A DNA stretch of 8,938 nt from Chloroflexota bacterium (GTDB taxonomy: Bacteria; Chloroflexota; Limnocylindria; P2-11E), in the NCBI GenBank assembly GCA_025350745.1, contig JANXXG010000266.1, positions 1 through 8,938 of the forward strand. The letters are read 5' to 3'. The position numbers were made by a program, and so were the translations under genes. A model generated the notes under the pieces. It searched no databases. It was not told the DNA's origin and saw only the letters and a list, made by a program, of their open reading frames with translations. Positions 6,101 through 8,938 of the stretch are shown piece by piece (position 1 is the first letter of the stretch; each line of letters opens with the position of its first letter).

Positions 6101-6718
6101 GTGCGCCTCTATGCCCATCGCGTCGAGCCGTTCGACAACGGGATGTATCTCCTGGCGGACGAGCGCGGGGATGCGATCCTCATCGACCCATCACGCGGCG
6201 AGCGCGAAGCGCTCGCGACGATCCGCGACCAGGGCCTGACGGTCATCGAGATCCTCAACACCCATGGCCATCCGGACCACGTCTTCGATAACGCAAGCGT
6301 GAAGGAGCGGACGCGCGCCCGGCTCGCGATCCACCGCGCCGATGCCTACCGCCTCGATCCGGCGACCCGGCCGGTGAGCATGCTCGATGCGCCGAAGAGC
6401 GTCGCCGACGACCTCTTTGAGGACGGTCCGTTGACCTACCTTCGGGACCTCGATCTCCAGGCGATCCATACCCCGGGCCACACCGAGGGATCCACCTGCT
6501 TCTACCTTCCGAACGAGAACACGCTGTTCAGCGGAGACCTCCTGTTCGCGGGCAACGTCGGGCGCATCGATCTTCCCGGGGGTGACGCGCGGCAGATGGA
6601 GGCGAGCCTCGCCCGGGTCGCGACGATGCCACCTGGAACGCGCGTGTTCCCGGGCCATGGGCCGGCGACGACGATCGGCGACGAGCTGCGCTGGCTGAAG
6701 GGGTTCCGCTTCGCCTAG
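6101..6718 (+). CDS. Metallo-beta-lactamase-fold hydrolase, glyoxalase II-like
   Basis: A 205-aa soluble protein with the full set of MBL metal ligands: THGHPDH gives His55, His57, Asp59 and His60; TPGHTEGS gives His127; SGDLLF gives bridging Asp146; and PGHGP gives His186. The strand pairs before the first motif (NGMYLLAD, AILIDP) and the single domain of about 200 residues match the short YcbL-type glyoxalase II relatives, which lack the long C-terminal glutathione-binding region of GloB. A thioester hydrolase acting on an acyl-thiol conjugate is the family expectation, but the thiol is unknown. The start is GTG 6101, 6 nt after a TAGGCT -10-like hexamer. The gene is divergent from the GGT-family operon, and its TAG stop directly abuts the stop of fabI on the other strand. 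Confidence 0.93.
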   Translation: MRLYAHRVEPFDNGMYLLADERGDAILIDPSRGEREALATIRDQGLTVIEILNTHGHPDHVFDNASVKERTRARLAIHRADAYRLDPATRPVSMLDAPKSVADDLFEDGPLTYLRDLDLQAIHTPGHTEGSTCFYLPNENTLFSGDLLFAGNVGRIDLPGGDARQMEASLARVATMPPGTRVFPGHGPATTIGDELRWLKGFRFA

Positions 6719-6729
6719 TTAGTCGGCGA
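6711..6729. terminator. Possible hairpin spanning abutting convergent stops
   Basis: TCGCC (6711-6715) pairs with GGCGA (6725-6729), with both stop codons in the 9-nt loop. An outer GGGG (6700-6703) can pair with CCCC (6730-6733) if 7 nt are bulged. It is centred on the junction of the two converging genes, so it could serve both strands. There is no T-run, so support is weak. Confidence 0.25.
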
Positions 6730-7507
6730 CCCCGAGCACGTTGAAGCCGTTGTCCGCGAAGATCGTCGCCCCCGTCACGCAGCGGGACATCTCGCTCGCG
6801 AGGAACACCGCGACGTTGCCGACCTCGTCCTGGGTGATGTTGCGGCGGAGCGGGGCCTTCTCGACCATCAGGTCGCGCGCGCTGGAGATCCCCTTGACCG
6901 CGCTGCCGGCCAGCGTCTTGAGCGGACCGGCGGAGATCGTGTTCACCCGGACGTTCGACGGGCCGAGGTCGGCCGCGAGGTAGCGGGTCCCCGACTCGAG
7001 CACCGCTTTCGCCATGGCCATCGAGTTGTAGCTCGGCACGACGCGATCGACGGCGTTATAGGTCAGCGACATGACCGACCCGCCGCCCGCCTTCTCGAAC
7101 AGGGGCAGCGCTGCGCGTGTGACCGCGATGAGCGAGAACGCGCTGATGTCGATGGCCAGCTTCAGGCCATCGCGCGAGATCTCGTGGAAGCGGCCACGCA
7201 GGTCCTCCACCGCGGCGTAGCCGATGGAATGGACCAGGATGTCGGCTTGACCCCACCGCGCGCCGATCGCGGCGAAGAACGCCTCGATCTCGTCCTGTTT
7301 CGAGACGTCGCAGGGCAGGAGCGGCATCTGGTCGTGGCCCGGCAAGGTCACCACGAGCTTCTCCACGTTGTCGCGCAGCCGCTCGGTCGCGTAGTTGAAC
7401 GCCAGCTGCGCGCCCTCGCGTTGGAACGCGGTCGCGATGCCCCAGGCGATGCTCCGTTGGTTGCCGACGCCCATGACGATCGCCCGCTTGCCGTCGAGCA
7501 GCCCCAT
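6719..7507 (-). CDS. fabI: Enoyl-[acyl-carrier-protein] reductase (NADH), FabI
   Basis: A 262-aa short-chain dehydrogenase/reductase catalysing the last step of each fatty-acid elongation cycle. It has the FabI cofactor motif GVGNQRSIAWGIA (13-25), with SIAWGIA conserved. HSIGYA (93-98) follows the fourth strand. The FabI-type active site Tyr150-x9-Tyr160-x6-Lys167 is intact (YNAVDRVVPSYNSMAMAK), then SAGPLKTLAG (192-201) as the substrate loop and GNVAVFLASE (230-239). Its length is normal (about 260). The two tyrosines and the SIGYA segment mark FabI rather than FabV or FabK. The start is ATG 7507, preceded by a consensus AGGAGG with 6-nt spacing. It is divergent from an alpha/beta-hydrolase-fold gene and converges stop-to-stop with the MBL gene, so it is probably expressed alone. 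Confidence 0.96.
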   Translation of the reverse strand: MGLLDGKRAIVMGVGNQRSIAWGIATAFQREGAQLAFNYATERLRDNVEKLVVTLPGHDQMPLLPCDVSKQDEIEAFFAAIGARWGQADILVHSIGYAAVEDLRGRFHEISRDGLKLAIDISAFSLIAVTRAALPLFEKAGGGSVMSLTYNAVDRVVPSYNSMAMAKAVLESGTRYLAADLGPSNVRVNTISAGPLKTLAGSAVKGISSARDLMVEKAPLRRNITQDEVGNVAVFLASEMSRCVTGATIFADNGFNVLGVAD

Positions 7508-7513
7508 CCGCCA

Positions 7514-7519
7514 CCTCCT
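7514..7519 (-). promoter_or_regulatory. Consensus Shine-Dalgarno of fabI
   Basis: The minus strand reads AGGAGG with 6 nt to the ATG at 7507. It is the strongest ribosome binding site in the window, while most other transcript-initial genes here show none. Confidence 0.85.
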
Positions 7520-7537
7520 CGCCTACCGGCGTTGGCC

Positions 7538-7544
7538 CATGATG
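7538..7544. promoter_or_regulatory. Putative symmetric bidirectional -10 element
   Basis: The plus strand reads CATGAT (7538-7543), 7 nt before GTG 7551. The minus strand reads CATCAT (7544-7539), which would start fabI mRNA around 7532 with a ~25-nt leader carrying the AGGAGG. The one-base offset equals that at 1022-1028 and 2793-2799. The first base is C rather than T on both strands, so this is a weak match. Confidence 0.35.
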
Positions 7545-8318
7545 ACCCACGTGCGACTCCACGTGCACGAATTCGGTCCCGGCGCCGGCAGGACGGTGGT
7601 CGCCCTGCATGGCGTCACCGGGCTGGCGCGGGTCTTCCAGCGTCTTGCCGACCGGATGCCCGAGTTCCGGATCGTCGCTCCGGACCTGCGCGGACACGGC
7701 GCATCGGGTAAGGAGCCGCCGTGGGATCTCTCGGTGCACCTTCGCGACCTACGCGAGACGCTCGACGCCATGGGGATCTCCAGAGCGCCGTTCATCGGCT
7801 ACAACTTCGGCGGGCGGCTCGCGGTCGAGCTGCTCGCCGCCGATCGATCGCGGTTCGAGAAGCTCATCCTGCTCGACCCGGCGCTCCAGATGGAGGCGTC
7901 CGCGGTCACGGCGAGCACCGAAGCGCTGCTCGCCGACCCGTCATACGGCTCTGTGGACGAGGCGATCGCGGCCCGCGCCGCCACCGCGCCGTACGCGCCG
8001 CCGGAACACTTCGAGGTCTGGGCGAGGGATCTGGTCGCGGGTCCCGACGGCCGGCTTCGGCTGCCCTTCTCTCGCGCGGCCGCGATCGCGATCCTCGGTG
8101 AGCTCACCACCCCGCCCCCGCCGTTCGCGGCGCTGCGCATCCCGACGCTGCTCATCCTGGGGGATGAGTCGACGATGGTGAATTCCGGTCAGACCGAGCG
8201 CTACACGTACGAGCTCGGCGACTTCCTTGAGGTGAAGACGGTCCGCGCGAGACATCAGGTCATCGGCGATGCCGCCGACGAGGTCGCCGCCGCTGTGCGG
8301 GCCTTCCTAGCGTCGTAG
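7542..8318 (+). CDS. Alpha/beta-hydrolase-fold protein with Asn at the nucleophile position
   Basis: A 258-aa protein with a clear alpha/beta-hydrolase fold: VALHGVTG (20-27) oxyanion segment, PDLRGHGASG (47-56), nucleophile elbow FIGYNFGGRLAVELL (84-98) and LILLDPA (108-114). The elbow has Asn88 (AAC, 7803-7805) where Ser (or Asp in epoxide hydrolases and dehalogenases) belongs. The acid turn reads ILGDESTMV (205-213), which places Ser210 where catalytic Asp is expected, though Asp208 is near. His238 (RHQV) is kept. The gene otherwise looks intact, with no frameshift and coding-type third positions, so it is a likely non-catalytic or altered-mechanism homologue, not a decayed gene. ATG 7542 (or ATG 7539) has no clear ribosome site; GTG 7551 (residue 4) fits the -10 at 7538. 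It is divergent from fabI and overlaps the converging pyroglutamyl-peptidase-like gene by 12 bp. Confidence 0.9.
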   Translation: MTHVRLHVHEFGPGAGRTVVALHGVTGLARVFQRLADRMPEFRIVAPDLRGHGASGKEPPWDLSVHLRDLRETLDAMGISRAPFIGYNFGGRLAVELLAADRSRFEKLILLDPALQMEASAVTASTEALLADPSYGSVDEAIAARAATAPYAPPEHFEVWARDLVAGPDGRLRLPFSRAAAIAILGELTTPPPPFAALRIPTLLILGDESTMVNSGQTERYTYELGDFLEVKTVRARHQVIGDAADEVAAAVRAFLAS

Positions 8319-8938
8319 CGGCGCGAGCGCGGTCGGCCACCGGCGCAGCCGGGCGTCCGGACCGGTGTGGGCGGCCAGGACCGCGCAGCCGATCCGGAAG
8401 GCCTCCACAAGGAGCTCGAGCGGCAGGGCCGGGGTCGTCGTCCCGGTGGTCATCTCCGGGGTCGCCGGCACATGCAGGTACGTCGTGGGCAACGTGAGGC
8501 CGCGGTCCCGCGCATAGCGGAGCGCGCTGTAGAGCGTCGCGTTGCTCACGTACGCGCCGCCGTCCCACGAGATGCGCGCGGGGATGCCCGCGGCGTCGAT
8601 CGCCGCTGCGATCGCGCGGACCGGCGCCGTCGCGAGGAGCGCGTCCGGACCACCTTCGTCACCGTCGCTGCGCTCGGCAGCGAGCGCCCGATCGGCGTTG
8701 TCGGCCTGCCACGGCATGTCGCCGATCGCGTGCGCGATGGCCTCGACGCCGACCGCAGGTCGGCCGAAGGACAGGCCGCCGATGATGAGGCCGTCCGCCG
8801 GCTCACGCTCGAGCTCGCGCACGATCGTCGCGACCGACTCGCCCCAGACGACCGGCACCCGCAGCACGTCGATCCGCGCCGGACCGGCGGCCGCCCCCGC
8901 CAGCTGGCGCACCGCCTCCCAGGAAGGGTTCACGCCCC
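8307..8938 (-). CDS. Pyroglutamyl-peptidase I (C15) homologue with Ser for the catalytic Cys, N-terminus cut off
   Basis: About 210 residues are visible. The frame opens with G-V-N-P-S-W-E-A-V, the segment that in this family follows the initial TGF-PFGG motif, so the GTG at 8933 is an internal Val and the first ~15 residues lie beyond the window. Numbering from that Val as 1: GLSFGRPAVGVEAIA (53-67) carries the conserved Arg58 and catalytic Glu64, ADNAD (77-81) follows, and YLHVPATPEM (152-161) carries catalytic His154. The nucleophile motif, normally S..AGtYvCN, reads SWDGGAYVSN (122-131), so Ser130 (AGC, 8546-8544) replaces Cys, one base from TGC. The other motif residues are kept. Family members remove N-terminal pyroglutamate from peptides in the cytosol. 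With Ser the enzyme may be weakly active, altered or inactive. Its stop lies within the last codons of the converging hydrolase gene. Confidence 0.88.
   Translation of the reverse strand, partial: GVNPSWEAVRQLAGAAAGPARIDVLRVPVVWGESVATIVRELEREPADGLIIGGLSFGRPAVGVEAIAHAIGDMPWQADNADRALAAERSDGDEGGPDALLATAPVRAIAAAIDAAGIPARISWDGGAYVSNATLYSALRYARDRGLTLPTTYLHVPATPEMTTGTTTPALPLELLVEAFRIGCAVLAAHTGPDARLRRWPTALAPLRR

Noticed and set aside
5328..6239. Plus-strand open frame of 303 codons
   Set aside because: It overlaps both the GGT-family gene and the start of the MBL gene in another frame. No motif or start signal is present.
7395..7541. Upstream start of the 7542-8318 hydrolase inside fabI
   Set aside because: It would add 49 residues antisense to the fabI coding start, and the family begins near residue 1 of the shorter form.
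8931..8933. GTG 8933 as start of the pyroglutamyl-peptidase homologue
   Set aside because: The residues that follow (NPSWEAV) belong about 15 positions inside this family, and the preceding codon is Gly as expected, so the gene continues beyond the window.
1..8938. Defence system, CRISPR array, toxin-antitoxin pair, mobile element, tRNA or riboswitch
   Set aside because: I found no repeat array, transposase or integrase motif, cloverleaf, or recognised defence domain. The two unknown small genes (1026-1469, 2805-3146) are not enough to claim one.

Overview
The window is GC-rich (roughly two thirds G+C by eye) with coding density near 100% and strong G/C bias at third codon positions. It reads as chromosomal DNA of a free-living GC-rich bacterium. 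A FabI-type enoyl-ACP reductase, frequent GTG starts and apparently leaderless genes would suit Chloroflexota (for example the Limnocylindria/Ellin6529 type) or another deep GC-rich lineage better than typical Actinobacteria, which mostly use InhA. This placement is inference. I see no tRNA, rRNA, CRISPR, transposase, integrase or phage gene.

Layout, left to right: a cut-off minus-strand gene start (1-100); a canonical alpha/beta hydrolase (minus, ends 105); an unrecognised 147-aa protein (plus, 1026-1469); a minus-strand pair of a DinB-like protein and a ~250-aa protein with OB-like/zinc-ligand features (coupled by a GTGA overlap); an unrecognised 113-aa protein (plus, 2805-3146); a minus-strand operon of a gamma-glutamyltransferase-family Ntn hydrolase followed by a kynureninase-like class V PLP enzyme (17-bp overlap); a glyoxalase II-like metallo-beta-lactamase (plus); FabI (minus); an alpha/beta-hydrolase-fold protein that has lost its nucleophile (plus); and a pyroglutamyl-peptidase-I homologue with Ser in place of the catalytic Cys (minus, cut by the right edge).

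The genes alternate strand almost one by one. All four divergent junctions are under about 45 bp. Convergent genes stop 17 bp apart, 5 bp apart, directly abutting, and overlapping by 12 bp. At the divergent junctions a TANNNT- or CANNNT-type -10 hexamer repeatedly sits 6-7 nt before a start codon. At three of the four it overlaps a hexamer on the other strand shifted by 1 nt, which suggests symmetric bidirectional promoters and leaderless mRNAs. Only FabI and the class V enzyme have clear Shine-Dalgarno sequences.

No single pathway unites the window. A loose thread is gamma-glutamyl/pyroglutamyl and tryptophan/amino-acid catabolism (GGT-like, kynureninase-like, Pcp-like, glyoxalase II-like), next to one essential lipid gene (fabI). 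The most unusual points are the two neighbouring hydrolase folds with replaced nucleophiles, a perfect 16-bp inverted repeat inside a coding region, and the repeated divergent-promoter geometry.
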